From Codonopsis lanceolata (Eukaryota; Streptophyta; Magnoliopsida; Asterales; Campanulaceae): a stretch of 64,000 nucleotides of DNA. How positions within the stretch are numbered: position 1 is the first letter of the stretch; every line of letters begins with the position of its first letter. Under the pieces are notes generated by a model that saw only the letters and a list, made by a program, of their open reading frames with translations, had not been told where the DNA came from and did no database searches. Of this stretch, positions 1 to 10,159 are shown in pieces. The stretch is from positions 163,176,753 through 163,240,752 of the forward strand of contig CM028377.1 in NCBI GenBank assembly GCA_013146195.2, read 5' to 3'. A program made the translations under genes and the position numbers.

Positions 1-58
1 TGATTTACCAAAAGAAGGAACCGACCACATAGATGCTCTGCACATCACTATCGGATTC

Positions 59-535
59 ATGGAAAAGAAAGTACCACGGGTCCTAGTAGACAACGGTTCA
101 TCTCTGAATGTCTTCCCTGCAAGTACATTAGCCAAATTGGTGACAAAAATTTCAGAATTAACCTCCTCATCACAGACATTGAAAGCTTATGATAACACGA
201 GCCGTTGTGTCTTAGGAATGGTAACGCTAGCAATGACAATTGGACCTCTCACCAAGCGAGTAGAGTTCCAATTCTTGGATATTCCAGCTACTTTCAGTTT
301 ACTGTTGGGCCGTTCGTGGATTCACGAAGTAAAAGGGGTAGCCTCGTCTCTCCACCAATGGGTTAAGTTCATCCATGATAATCACATAGTGATTATCTTC
401 GCTGATAAAGTCATAGAAAACAAAGAAAAGGGAGACATCCCCATCCTCGACATAGAGCATGATGACACTGGTATTTTCCTTAGTGGCTTTGAAGTCATTC
501 CTCAAGCCAGAGTCAACGCCATTGAATATACATGA
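59..535 (+). pseudogene. Ty3/gypsy pol: aspartic protease domain
   Basis: This is the retroviral-type aspartic protease that would cut the Gag-Pol polyprotein. The 158-residue open stretch contains the active-site motif VDNGSSLNV (Asp-Asn-Gly in place of the usual Asp-Ser/Thr-Gly) and, later, the conserved hydrophobic-hydrophobic-Gly-Arg motif LLLGRSWIH. The reading frame is already open at the window edge, so gag and the 5' LTR lie to the left, and the ATG at 59 is only the first Met in view. Reverse transcriptase follows at 1221 in the same orientation. Later frames are broken throughout, so this is a fossil and not an active gene. The protease assignment is secure; assignment to the Tat/Ogre lineage rests on the whole domain set and is an inference. 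Confidence 0.8.
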
Positions 536-584
536 GAAACAAACATCACAGGGAAAAAGACTATAGTTGTTAGAGAAGTAGTCC

Positions 585-1067
585 TTGAACCGCGTAACCT
601 TATATACAGAAATAGTGACAGTTAAAAATACTTGGACAATAGACCAGGACGATTATGCTTTAGCATTGCTTGGCAGTGACTTCATGGGAGATAGCTTCAT
701 GGGAATGATCTACGGAAGCGCTGATTATATTGAACCACCAGCGGAATTTGTGACTATCATAAATAGTCCACTGCAGAATTGGTACACCACTATTGGGCTT
801 CTCTTAAATAATGTGGACCTAATTGATCGTTTTGGATACACTATAACCCCTCACATCCCTTATGACACCCATATCGAGGACCTCACCTCCGAAGACCTTG
901 ATGAAATAGCCAACCATGTAACCTCCCCTTTTAATGAAAGTCTCAGTGTTTACATGTACTCATTGGTTGCCAATTTGTTAAAAGATGAATTAACTGAACA
1001 CAATAAAAACATAATTGAACCAATTAATAATGAATTACTTAATAAAGTGGACCACAAAGACAAATAA
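585..1067 (+). pseudogene. Ty3/gypsy pol: protease-RT linker region
   Basis: A 160-residue open stretch lies between the protease and reverse transcriptase of the same element. I recognise no catalytic motif. It is acidic and rich in Asn and Asp, in keeping with the poorly conserved spacer that Tat-type elements have between these two domains. A stop at 533-535 and a frame change separate it from the protease, and a further frame change separates it from the RT. The call rests on position and orientation only. Confidence 0.5.
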
Positions 1068-1220
1068 TATTTAATCGATCTCGCCCAATTGGTCAAGCGA
1101 CAAGGAAAGCACAAATGAGCAGCAACAAAAGAAGACCTGTCTGTCATAAATCTGGGGCTGAACAATGAGATCAGAGAAGTCCGAATAGGCAGTTATCTAC
1201 AAGGACATAACAGAACATCA

Positions 1221-1542
1221 TTGATCAGTTTGCTGACAGAATTCATAGATGTGTTTGCATGGTCCTATGAAGGTATGCCTAGATTGGATTCAACCATAGT
1301 TGAACACAGAATACCGACATACCTTGATGTTAAGCCAGTAAAACAGAAACTGTGCAGAATCAAGCCTGAATGGTCTCTCCAAGTGAAAGAAGAGATCATG
1401 AAACAACTACATGTTAAGTTTATCTGGGTGGTTGAATGCCCAATTTGGCTATCAAACATTGTAACAGTACTGAAACCCAATGGAAAGGTTCGGATCTATC
1501 GACTTTCGCGACCTGAACAAAGCATCTCGAAAAGATGACTTC
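1221..1542 (+). pseudogene. Ty3/gypsy reverse transcriptase, N-terminal part
   Basis: This is the start of the reverse transcriptase that copies the element's RNA to DNA. Family landmarks can be read: FAWSYEGMPRLD, then KPVKQKL, PEWSLQVKEEI and WLSNIVTVLKPNGKVRI, which is the typical entry into the RT fingers of plant Ty3/gypsy elements. A one-base frameshift just after KVRI throws the next motif (DFRDLNKAS) into another frame. At 1543 the domain is cut by a solo LTR and resumes at 2826. An intact domain would continue straight from Lys-Asp-Asp-Phe into Pro-Leu. The element could not make RT in this state. Confidence 0.85.
1538..1542. repeat. Target-site duplication ACTTC, left of solo LTR
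   Basis: The five bases ACTTC here are repeated exactly at 2821-2825. This is the TSD length made by LTR-retrotransposon integrases. Confidence 0.85.
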
Positions 1543-2820
1543 TGATGTGCTCTTCAACTACGTGAAAATATTTTATTTATTTATTTAACCTCACAAGTGT
1601 ACGAATCAATATAAAATATAGTGATTGGAAAGCAAGGGTCAAACCATAGAGACAAGAGCAATTAAGGAAAGAAAACAGGTAACAATTATAACTAATGGGG
1701 GTTGTTTGATTAATTATATCTAATTTAACTAAACTAATTTATTCTAACAATAATCTATTAATCTGAAGCAATTTATTAATCAGCAAGCAAACATAGTTTG
1801 TCGAGATCTTATGGTGGAGAGGAATCTAGGATTTAGGAGTCACTTGTATCTATTCTAATGCTCTTTTGTCTAATGTATCAATCAATATGTCTTGAGTTCG
1901 TTCATGAAGGAAAAGAGTGGTACGCTATGGTTTACGATTTACAGTCTTAGTGGTACTAAGTTGAATTATAGTTCAGTCTCCATCCAATAATTCAACCGAG
2001 GATATACCTAAAGCTCAAGAGCATATGAACCTAAACCTAACTTATCATTCTCATGCATCGATAGGTTTAATTTATCACAGAGGTGGGCCAATATACGACA
2101 TATGCACACGATCCTGCAGTTATCCGCACCCTTATGTCTTTAAACTATTGCGATACCATTAATTAGGAAAAAACCAAATAACAAAGAGATTGATAAACTC
2201 TGTGATCAACAAGACTTGATTGAATAATAAATTAATATAAGCAAAAAATTAGATACAAATTACCTCTACCTCCTAGATATGAGCAGTTAGTTCATCATCA
2301 ATGACAAACTAATCAGAAGGATGAAAGAATACATGAACGATCTCTAAAAACTATGATTACAAACTAATAAAAACTGTATCCTAATGCTAATTTTCGGACC
2401 CTAACTTAGGGCTACAAAGTTTGTATTTATACTAAAAGTTATAGGGCAAGACATAGAAATGGACTGAAATTCCCGTCATAGCAAAGTTGGCTACCTTGCG
2501 ATTGCAAGGTGCTAGAGGCATGCGACCGCAAGGTCTTCAGTTCCTCTTGGGTGACTTTCTGGGAACCTTGCGGGGGCAAGGTCCCTATGGAATGTGGCCG
2601 CAAGGTCTGCTGATTATTTTATTTTTTTTCTTTTCTGACACTGCACTTTGAACCCTTCTTCAATTCTTTACATAAAACCTTCAAGAATCTTATACATTTA
2701 TCCAAAACCCTGAAACTCACAATTAAGCTCCAAAACACATATTAGTAGCCAAAAGCCTCATGGAATGCTATTTCTAAGCTGAATAAGTACCTCATAGATG
2801 CGTATAAAACACATCTATCA
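1543..2820. mobile_element. Solo LTR (1278 bp) inside the gypsy RT
   Basis: This non-coding block interrupts the reverse transcriptase. It starts TGATGTG and ends ATCTATCA, so it has the TG...CA ends of an LTR with a short imperfect inverted repeat, and it is flanked by ACTTC on both sides. Removing the block and one ACTTC brings the RT reading back together across the junction. No coding sequence, primer-binding site or second LTR is seen, so it is best read as a solo LTR left by recombination between the two LTRs of a full element. Family (Copia or Gypsy) and orientation are not determined. Near 2500-2610 it holds several short phrases based on ACCTTGCG and GCAAGGT. Confidence 0.85.
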
Positions 2821-2825
2821 ACTTC
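2821..2825. repeat. Target-site duplication ACTTC, right of solo LTR
   Basis: Exact partner of the ACTTC at 1538-1542. The gypsy RT coding sequence resumes immediately after it. Confidence 0.85.
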
Positions 2826-3313
2826 CCACTACTAAACATTGACATAGTGGTAGACGTTGTAGCATCCCACAAAGTAAGATCCTTTATGGATGACATGTTT
2901 GGTTATAACCAAATCAAAATGGCAACAGCCGATCAAGAGAAAATATCCTTTATCACCCCCTTGGGGGGCATACTGCTACACAGTTATGCCATTTGGGCTA
3001 AAAAAATGTTGGGGCTACATATCAGAGAACTGCTACTACCCTATTCCATGACATGGTCAACAAAGAAATAAAAGTATACGTGGATGATATGATCATTCAC
3101 TCAGATGAAACAGATGATGCCCACATAAGAGACCATCTCAAATTCTCTGAAAGGTTACACAAGCACCATATAAAACTCAACCCATCCAAATGCACCTTTG
3201 GAGTCACCAAAGGAAAAATGCTAGGTTTCATGGTAACTGAGCAGGGAATTGAGATAAAACCTGCAAAAGTAAAAGCCATCACAGATATGCCACAACCAAG
3301 GACTCCGAATTGA
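2826..3313 (+). pseudogene. Ty3/gypsy reverse transcriptase, catalytic part
   Basis: The RT resumes here. The first palm motif appears as SFMDDMFGYNQIKMA, where the family normally has FMD-x-x-SGYNQI, and the catalytic YVDDMI box lies near 3074. It is followed by the thumb region (HHIKLNPSKCTFGVTKGKMLGF). The stretch needs at least two frames (2847-3071 and 3053-3313), and the segment around 2960-3060 is scrambled, so this is a decayed domain. The catalytic Asp pair is kept. It continues into RNase H at 3327. Confidence 0.85.
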
Positions 3314-3326
3314 GTCAAAGGTTTCC

Positions 3327-3749
3327 TTGGTAGATTATAGTACATCAGTCGTTTCATTAGATAAGCCGGCATCCATGTGCGAACCACTTTTCAAACTACT
3401 ACAGAAAGATACTGATAGAGTCTGGGATACAAAATGCCAACTTGCCTTTGAGAAAGTAAAAAAATATCTAGCTATCCCTCCAGTACTAGCTCAACCCCAT
3501 ACACATAAACCCATACTACTATACCTCATCGTTACAGACACAGTGTTCGAGCATGAAGAAAGACTCCTATGCAGAGAACAATATATACTTTGTGAGAAGA
3601 AAATTACAAGGTAGTGAACTTAAATACTCAGCCTTAGACAAAAGTTGCACAGGTCTAGTATGGGCAACACAAAGGCTCAATGCCTACCTACAAACTTGAC
3701 TAGTCAAAGTTATCTTCAAAATGGATCCAATAAAATACATCTTTGGGAA
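3327..3749 (+). pseudogene. Ty3/gypsy RT-RNase H connection, first part
   Basis: Coding relics of the connection and RNase H segment follow the RT: FEKVKKYLAIPPVL, a degraded stretch around 3540-3610, then ELKYSALDKSC, LVWATQRLNAYL and MDPIKYIFG. The order matches Ty3/gypsy pol. Frame breaks and a TAG after AYLQT are present. The reading is cut at 3749 in the phrase KYIFG by a LINE, and the same phrase is met again at 8870-8887 where the domain resumes. Confidence 0.75.
3732..3749. repeat. LINE 1 target-site duplication, left copy
   Basis: The 18-base phrase AAAATACATCTTTGGGAA is repeated exactly at 8870-8887. It codes for part of KYIFG in the host RNase H. Its A-rich start is typical of L1 endonuclease targets. 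Confidence 0.9.
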
Positions 3750-3828
3750 CCAGACAATCAAAAAATTCTCTCTAGCCGGTTTCTCTCTTTCTCGGTTGCC
3801 CTATTAGGGTTTCTAGGAAGCGGCTGCC

Positions 3829-5334
3829 ATGGCAGCTCCGGTTCCTCACCCCCCCGACACTCCTCCACCACCTTCATTTGCTCAAGTCCTCTCCTCTTTA
3901 TGCTCTAATTCCAATCCTCTCCCTTTCATTATCCCTCCATCTTCCTACAAGGGAGAACCCGCCTTGAAGCTTTTTGATTAGGTGGTTCTTCAACTCTCCC
4001 AACCTTTCAAACATGCTCTCATTGGTAAGTTTTCTCATGGCCGGCCATCCGTGGAATCCACCTGCAAAATTTTTCAAACTTTTGGCCTTAAGGCTGTCTT
4101 CACGCTTAGGCACCTTGACTCCAAACATATTCTTATTCAAGTTCATCACGATGAAGACTATCAATGTCTTTGGATCAAGGACCAATGGTACTTGGGACGC
4201 TATCCTATGCGAGTCTTTAAATGGACTCCAGACTTTCGCTTGGAGAAAGAAAGCTCTATTGTCCCAGTTTGCTTTTCCATCCCTAATCTTCCCATCCATC
4301 TTTTCCATAAAACTGCCTTGTTTTCTATTGCTAATCTTTTTGGTAAGCCTTTGTTACTCGATCAGGCTACACTTAACCTCTCACGGCCGAGTGTTGCTAG
4401 AATATGTGTTGAGATTGATTTGTTAAAGCCGGTTCCTACTCGTATCTGGATATAAAGTGGCCCTCAAGCCTCGGGTTTTTGGTAAACTCTGGAAGCAGAA
4501 AATCTTTTTCATTACTGCACCCACTGCAATCGACAAGGCCATGCCATTAGTTCCTGCAAGTTTAAAAATCCCCAACCGCCTTCTCCTTCAATAAGCACTA
4601 AGAATCATAACACTACTCTAGCTATGAATCCTATTAAGGACCATCAACCTACTGGCGGACATATGGGCACCATTGGTACCTCTTCTCACTTGACCCCCAA
4701 GAAACTAGATAAAGGCAAAGACGTTATTATTGATGCTACTCCCAGCCATAACCCCACTTGTTTAGGTAATGACGACGGCATTGTTAATGAGCCTCATCAT
4801 CATATAAACGATCCCAGCCCGGTGGAGGCTATTCCCATTAACAATGTCTTGGGCAATAATATTTCTACTTTGGGTGATACCTCTCTTAATGATGTCTGCA
4901 CCAAAGCTGCTTCAGATCCTCATGTCGATGTCGGACCTACTAAGATTAACACATCTAATGATGTTCCTCCTGGGAATCTTTCAAATGATCCCATTGGGAA
5001 TTCTAATGGATCCACTTCAGATGATCTCACCAAAGAGCAAGATTCAAACGTGGCCAATGGAGTAGCTCCTGTGGACGATCTAAATATTGAAGCATCTAAC
5101 AAAAGTGATGGTACAAACGGGTTGGAGCAGACCATACCTACTTCCACTAATCCTTTTATTATGTTGGACGTTATTGAAGAAGAAGGTGATCATATCAGTC
5201 CTACCATCGATGCTTTCAATCTGGATTCCTCCTCTCATCCTATTAATGTAAAGGTTGCAGTTCCAGCCTCCGATCATTTTCTTCGATCCAAGGCCAAAAG
5301 TGGAATTACCAAATCTGTTTCTCATGGATATTAA
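3829..5334 (+). pseudogene. LINE 1 ORF1 (nucleic-acid-binding protein), broken
   Basis: ORF1 of plant LINEs codes for an RNA-binding chaperone that coats the element RNA. The start chosen is the ATG at 3829 (MAAPVPHPPDTPPPPSFAQ), which keeps the frame of everything that follows. The middle has the DUF4283-type fold (SHGRPSVESTCKIF, QCLWIKDQWYLGRYPMRVFKW, RICVEIDL). A CCHC zinc knuckle (C-x2-C-x4-H-x4-C) follows near 4516-4560, and then a long acidic Asn/Asp-rich tail. In-frame stops at 3979 (TAG) and 4453 (TAA), and one more soon after, break it; all parts stay in one frame. Its end overlaps the ORF2 start by about 11 bases, the usual LINE arrangement. Confidence 0.8.
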
Positions 5335-8300
5335 AGCTCTATTTTGGAACGTTAGAGGGATTGGCAATGACCCGACTGTTGCTCGTGTTAAGCAATTGAT
5401 CAAGCTCTACAACATCTCATTCGTGGCTGTTTTCGAACCGATGATTGATCCTAATCGTGTATCCTTTATTCATCGTAGACTTAAGTTTAAATTTTGCCTT
5501 TCTAATATTGTTGGTTCCATTTGGATTTTTGCTAGATCTGATTTCACTTGCTCCCTCATTCAGGACTCCATCCAACATCTTACCATCCGCATTCATCATT
5601 ACTCTTGGAAGCAGGACGCAATTTTTTCATGTATATATGCTAAGTGCGATGCTTTGGATCGTCAATCTCTTTGGTTTGATCTGATTGATATTGGATCTCG
5701 TTATGCTGGCACCCCTTGGTTAGTTGGGGGAGATTTTAACATCATTCTTAATCCCTCGAAAAAATCTGGAGGCAGTAGCTGAGACAGAAGTGGGGCTATG
5801 GATTTTCATGCTTGTATAGCAGCTTCTGGTTTGACGGACCTTGGATTTTCTAGTCCCAAGTATACTTGGTGGAATAAGCGTGAGGAACGGGCTACCATTC
5901 ACCAACGAATTGACCGCATTCTTTGTAACGTTGACTGGTTGGATATTTTCCCCATTTCTGCTGTCCAACATCTTAATCGGACTTGCTCCAATCACAGCTT
6001 GTTACTTCTTAGTATTTTGGCCACGGGGACCCCTAAAGCTAAGGCCTTTCGTTTCCTTAATGTTTGGACCAGCCACGATTCATTTCACGATGTGGTTCGT
6101 ACTGCCTGGAATTCCTTCGCTAGTGGTCGTCCTATGGTTCTGTTCGCCAATAAATTACGTATTACCAAACAAGCTCTTCGTCAATGGAACAAAGATGTGT
6201 TTGGTAATATATTTCATGCTATCAAGGAAGCTGAAGATGATGTCCTTGAAAAGGAACTATTTTTTGAGCTTAATAATTCTGGAGACAATCGGACTAACCT
6301 CCTTAAAGCTCAGGCCACTCTTCGTCTTGTCTTGTCTAGAGAAGAGGCTTATTGGCGTCAAAAGTCTAAAATTAAATGGTTTAAAGACGGAGATGGCAAC
6401 ACTAAGATTTTTCATGCTTCTGTTCGTCAAGCCCAAAGGCGCCTTTATATTCATTCCATTTATAATACGGAGGGTATTCTTCTGGATTGTGATAATGATA
6501 TCAAAAATGGAATTGTGGACTATTTTTGTAATCAACTTCAAGCTGATTCCTCTCCTATTGTTGCTGAGCTTGACATGATTCCCAACTCAGTGACTAATGA
6601 TTGGAATTCTGAATTAATTAATCCGCCTACTTTGAAGGGGATTTTTGCCACTGTTTCTAATCTGAGTGGTGAGAGTGCTGCTGGGCCGGATGGTTTTACT
6701 GGTCATTTTTTTATTTCCTGCTGGGACATCATTCATATGGATCTCTATGCGGACATCCAAGAATTTTTTGCTGGTTTCTCTCTCCCTCGTTCTTGGACCA
6801 ATACTCTCCTCACCATTATTCCTAAAGTTGATACTCCCCTTTCCTTCAGTGATCTTAGACCTATCAGTCTTCCTATCACCTATGTGGGTTGTCCTCTCTA
6901 CTTTGGTCGTAAATCCAAGGCTGTTTTTGATTCTCTTCTTCTCAAAATTCAAAAGAGAGTGGACTCCTGGATTGGAGCTTTCCTCAACCTGGCCGGAAAA
7001 ATTACCTTAATCCAGCATGTTTTGCATTCCATCACTGCTTTTCTTCTAGCTGCTCTTGACCCCCCGGTAGCTATCATTAACTTGTTTGAGCGGTTTTTTG
7101 CTAAAATATTTTTGGGGTAGCTTCAATGGCTCGCAAAAATCACATTGGGTCTCTTGGAATTCTTGTTGTCTTCCTAAGGATATGGGGGGTCTTGGAATCC
7201 AGTCTATTAAAAGTTTAATTCAAGCTTATTCTATTAAACTTTGGTGGAGGTTCTGCACTCAGAAGAGTCTTTGGTCTGATTTTTTGCGTGCTCGCTATTG
7301 TTCTTCTCATGATACTATTTCTTCCTCAAAAGGCTCTCACATTTGGCATAGGCTTAAGAAGATTCAACATATTGCTGATCCTTATATTGGTTGGGTTATT
7401 GGCCGAGGTAATACCTCTATTTGGTTTGATAAATGGCTGCTAGGTATTCAACTCACTAAGCCGCCGGACTGTCTTCTTCATCAGGTTTCTGAGCTCTTCA
7501 ATGATTCTGGTACCACTTTGCTCCTTTCGGCCTGTTCTATTCTTCCTGCTGTTGCCCGCTTCTTGATTGAAGATCAACATATCCAAATTAGCAACTCCGT
7601 TGATAGACCTTACTGGACTAGATCTCCTTCGGGAAAAATTTCTCTTGCCTTCGCTATGGCCCTCGTCTCTCCTGCTGCCTCCTCTCCTCTTTCGGCTAAA
7701 TATATGTGGCATAAACTTCTGCCAAAGCACATCGGCATTTTCCTTTGGCGTCTTTTTCGTAAAAGGCTTCCCATTGACAAGGGAATTATTTTAAAGGGTT
7801 TTCAGATTGCTTCTCACTACCGGTGTTACCCGCAACCTAATGTGGAAACCTTCAATCATCTCTTTATTGGTAGTGCGATTGCGTCCAAGCTCTGGACCTC
7901 CTTTCATACTTCTCACAATTTGCCTATTAATGGGGAATCTATTCAGCAACGATGCATGTCGGGTTAGGGTTCTTCCAAGTCCATTTCTCATTCTTTCCTG
8001 CCTTCCCTCATCCTTTGGAATATTTGGAAGTTTAGAAATTCCGCTACTTATAAGGACTCTTATCGGTCTACCTCCTCCATTATCTTTGATATTAACCAGG
8101 ATCTCTCTTCCATTATGCACAATGGTAACTATTTCAGTATTAACTCTCCCAATGGTCTCACAAATTCCTTTGCTTCGAAAAAGAGAATTTCTATTCGTGC
8201 CATCTCTTGGGTTAAACCTACTGCGGGTAAAGTTAAGCTTAATACTGACGGTGCCTGTCGGGGTAATCCTGGTCTTAGTGGGGGTCGTGGTATCATCCGC

Positions 8301-8714
8301 AATTCCGATGGTGGGATTATTCATGCGTTTTCCTCTTATTTTGGTCATGCAACAAATACTGAAACTGAATTGCGTGCTCTCTTCCAAGGTGTTTGTTGGT
8401 TGCATTCGAAAGGTATCTGTCACTCTGATATTGAGATTGATTCGAAGGTCATCTGTGACTGGTTTAATAATGGCTATTGTCCTTCTTGGTCTCTTGCTTA
8501 TTATGTCAATGCTATCAGTCGTATGAAGCAGGATCTCAATTTCTCTATTCGTCATTGCTTTCGAGAGGCTAATTCCGTTGCTGATGGTCTAGCCAATTTA
8601 GCCATTGACTCTTGTATGGATTCGGCCTTTTGTATGCTTGCGGAGTTACCACGATCAATTAAAGGTAATGTTATTCTTGATGGTGAGGGTATCGCTCGTA
8701 TTAGAATATCTTAG
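5324..8714 (+). pseudogene. LINE 1 ORF2 (endonuclease-RT-RNase H), RT core deleted
   Basis: ORF2 would nick the target and copy the RNA. From the ATG at 5324 the AP-endonuclease can be read (ALFWNVRGIGN, VGGDFNIIL, DRIL). The RT N-terminus follows (AAGPDGFTGHFF, LTIIPKVDTP, DLRPISL). At about 6870 the text jumps in frame to PITYVGCPLYFGRKS, which is the thumb side. The palm with its FADD box, roughly 250 residues in relatives, is missing. A zinc-finger/connection region (zf-RVT type) and an RNase H domain follow at 8200-8620 with all four acidic residues kept (NTDGA, TELRAL, EIDSK, VADGLAN). Further breaks are a TGA at 5780, a frameshift near 7110 and a TAG at 7965. It cannot reverse transcribe. 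Confidence 0.85.
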
Positions 8715-8869
8715 CTTTTGTGTTTCCTTTTATTTCCTTTTCGAGGTCAGGCTCCTCCGTCCTCCCATTTATAAGGGCCAGGCTGATTGTCCCCCTCAAG
8801 TTTGTAATTTCTTTTTTATTTAATAAAATCTAGCAGGGTGCCGCCTCTGTTTCTCTAAAATAAAAATAA

Positions 8870-8887
8870 AAAATACATCTTTGGGAA
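8870..8887. repeat. LINE 1 target-site duplication, right copy
   Basis: Exact 18-base partner of 3732-3749. The tail As of the LINE run into its A-rich start. Confidence 0.9.
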
Positions 8888-9335
8888 ACCATCACTCTCC
8901 AGCCAAATGGTACTTCTTTCTCAACGAATTTGACATCATATATGCTACCCTTAAGTCTATCAAGGGGAGCATAATTGCAGATCACCTGGCAGATTTGACA
9001 TTAGAAACAGAAAGTGCCGAGAAACCAGACTTCCCAGATGAAGACATTTTTGAAATTACAGATCATAACACCAAATGACAACTATTCTTTGATGGGGCGC
9101 CAATAAACGAGGCTTCGGCATATGGATACTTCTCATTGATCCAACAAACTCTCATACACCTTTAACCATCAGATTAGAGTTTGAATGCTCTAACAACACC
9201 ACAGAATATGAGACCATGTATTGCTGGTCTAGAAGAAGCCCTTCGCAGAGGGGCAAAAGAGTTAGAGGTTTTCATTAATTCGGCCCTAATCATAAATCCG
9301 GTCTTTGAAATGGAAAACCCAAGATCCCCGCTTAC
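8888..9335 (+). pseudogene. Ty3/gypsy RNase H region, continued
   Basis: The gypsy pol resumes after the LINE. WYFFLNEFDIIY and GSIIADHLADL close the first RNase H. An additional RNase H-like domain then starts (LFFDGA, RLEFECSNNTTEYE, CIAGLEEALRRGAKELEVF, SALIINPVFE). Two consecutive RNase H-type domains are characteristic of Tat-lineage plant Ty3/gypsy elements, which supports that assignment. The usual GDSALII is here INSALII, so an active-site Asp is lost. Three frames are needed. The domain is cut at 9336 by a hAT element and finishes at 17736-17880. Confidence 0.75.
9328..9335. repeat. hAT target-site duplication CCGCTTAC, left
   Basis: Eight bases repeated exactly at 17728-17735. An 8-bp TSD is the mark of hAT transposases. 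Confidence 0.9.
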
Positions 9336-9479
9336 TAGAGCTGTCAAAATGAGCTTGTGGGGAGGGTTTGCCCGAAAAGCCCGCTGCAAAACGGGTCGGG
9401 TGCGGGAAAGCCAACAAACATAATGGTCCTAAAAAACCCTTAACCCAACCCGCCCTGCGTAGGGCCGCGGGCAAAACGG

Positions 9480-10014
9480 ACCAGCAGCAAAAAAATGGGT
9501 TTATTTAATTTTTTATTTATTTATTATCAATATTTGAATTTAGGATAGATTTGAATTTTCAACAAATAAACCATTAAATTCAAAATACTTCAAATAACAA
9601 AATTACATATCCATTAAAAAAATTCAAAATACTTAAAATACTAAATAACAAAATAACATAACCATTAAATTCAAAATACTTAAAATACTAAATAACAAAA
9701 TTAAATTACATATCCATTAAATTCAAAATACTTCAAATACTAAATATAAATAGTAAGTTTCAAATTTCATCCACCAAATCACCAATTAGGAAATCACCAT
9801 GTCATCATCAAAATCATCTACATTGTCGTCTCTTCCTTCATCAATAATTTCTACCACATTGGATGCGGATCATTTCGATAGGGACTTTTGGATATTTGCA
9901 TCTTCATCATCACATTTACCTACATATAATAAGATATTTATATCAAAGTCAAAAACCCAAGATCACATTTTCATTGAACATATTATACCCATTTATTTGT
10001 TTCATTATTATTAT
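9480..10014. other. AT-rich hAT interior, left part
   Basis: The stretch holds repeated phrases around CCATTAAATTCAAAATACTT (four imperfect copies between 9570 and 9740). An open stretch from 9799 is rich in Ser and then in Tyr and is not convincing as a gene. A phrase here (9955-10000: AGATCACATTTTC, TGAACATATTATACCC and ATTTATTTGTTTCA) recurs at 16567-16620 in a different order, suggesting local rearrangement inside the hAT element. Confidence 0.5.
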
Positions 10015-10159
10015 TTTATTATATTTTATTATTATTATTATTATTTTGGAAGTAGGGACGGCACCCTGCAGCATTTTATTAAAATAAAAGGAAATCATAC
10101 ATGAGGGGACAACCAGCCTTACCCAAATAGGGGGGGGGGGAGGGACAAAGGAGTCTAAC

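Larger units (their letters stand above)
3750..8869 (+). mobile_element. LINE 1: 5.1-kb L1-type retrotransposon
   Basis: This L1-like LINE is inserted in the gypsy RNase H and flanked by an 18-bp TSD. It has a short 5' UTR, ORF1 (3829-5334), ORF2 (5324-8714), a 3' UTR with AATAAAA near 8823 and an A-rich tail ending at 8869. Both ends are present, so it is full length in outline, but an internal deletion in ORF2 removes the RT active site and there are several stops. Its last 100 bases (AGGGTGCCGCCTCTGTTTC and upstream) closely match the 3' end of the opposite-strand LINE at 10015-15905, so both belong to one family. Confidence 0.9.

Noticed and set aside
3898..4308. 136-residue minus-strand open stretch
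   Set aside because: It is the antisense shadow of LINE 1 ORF1.
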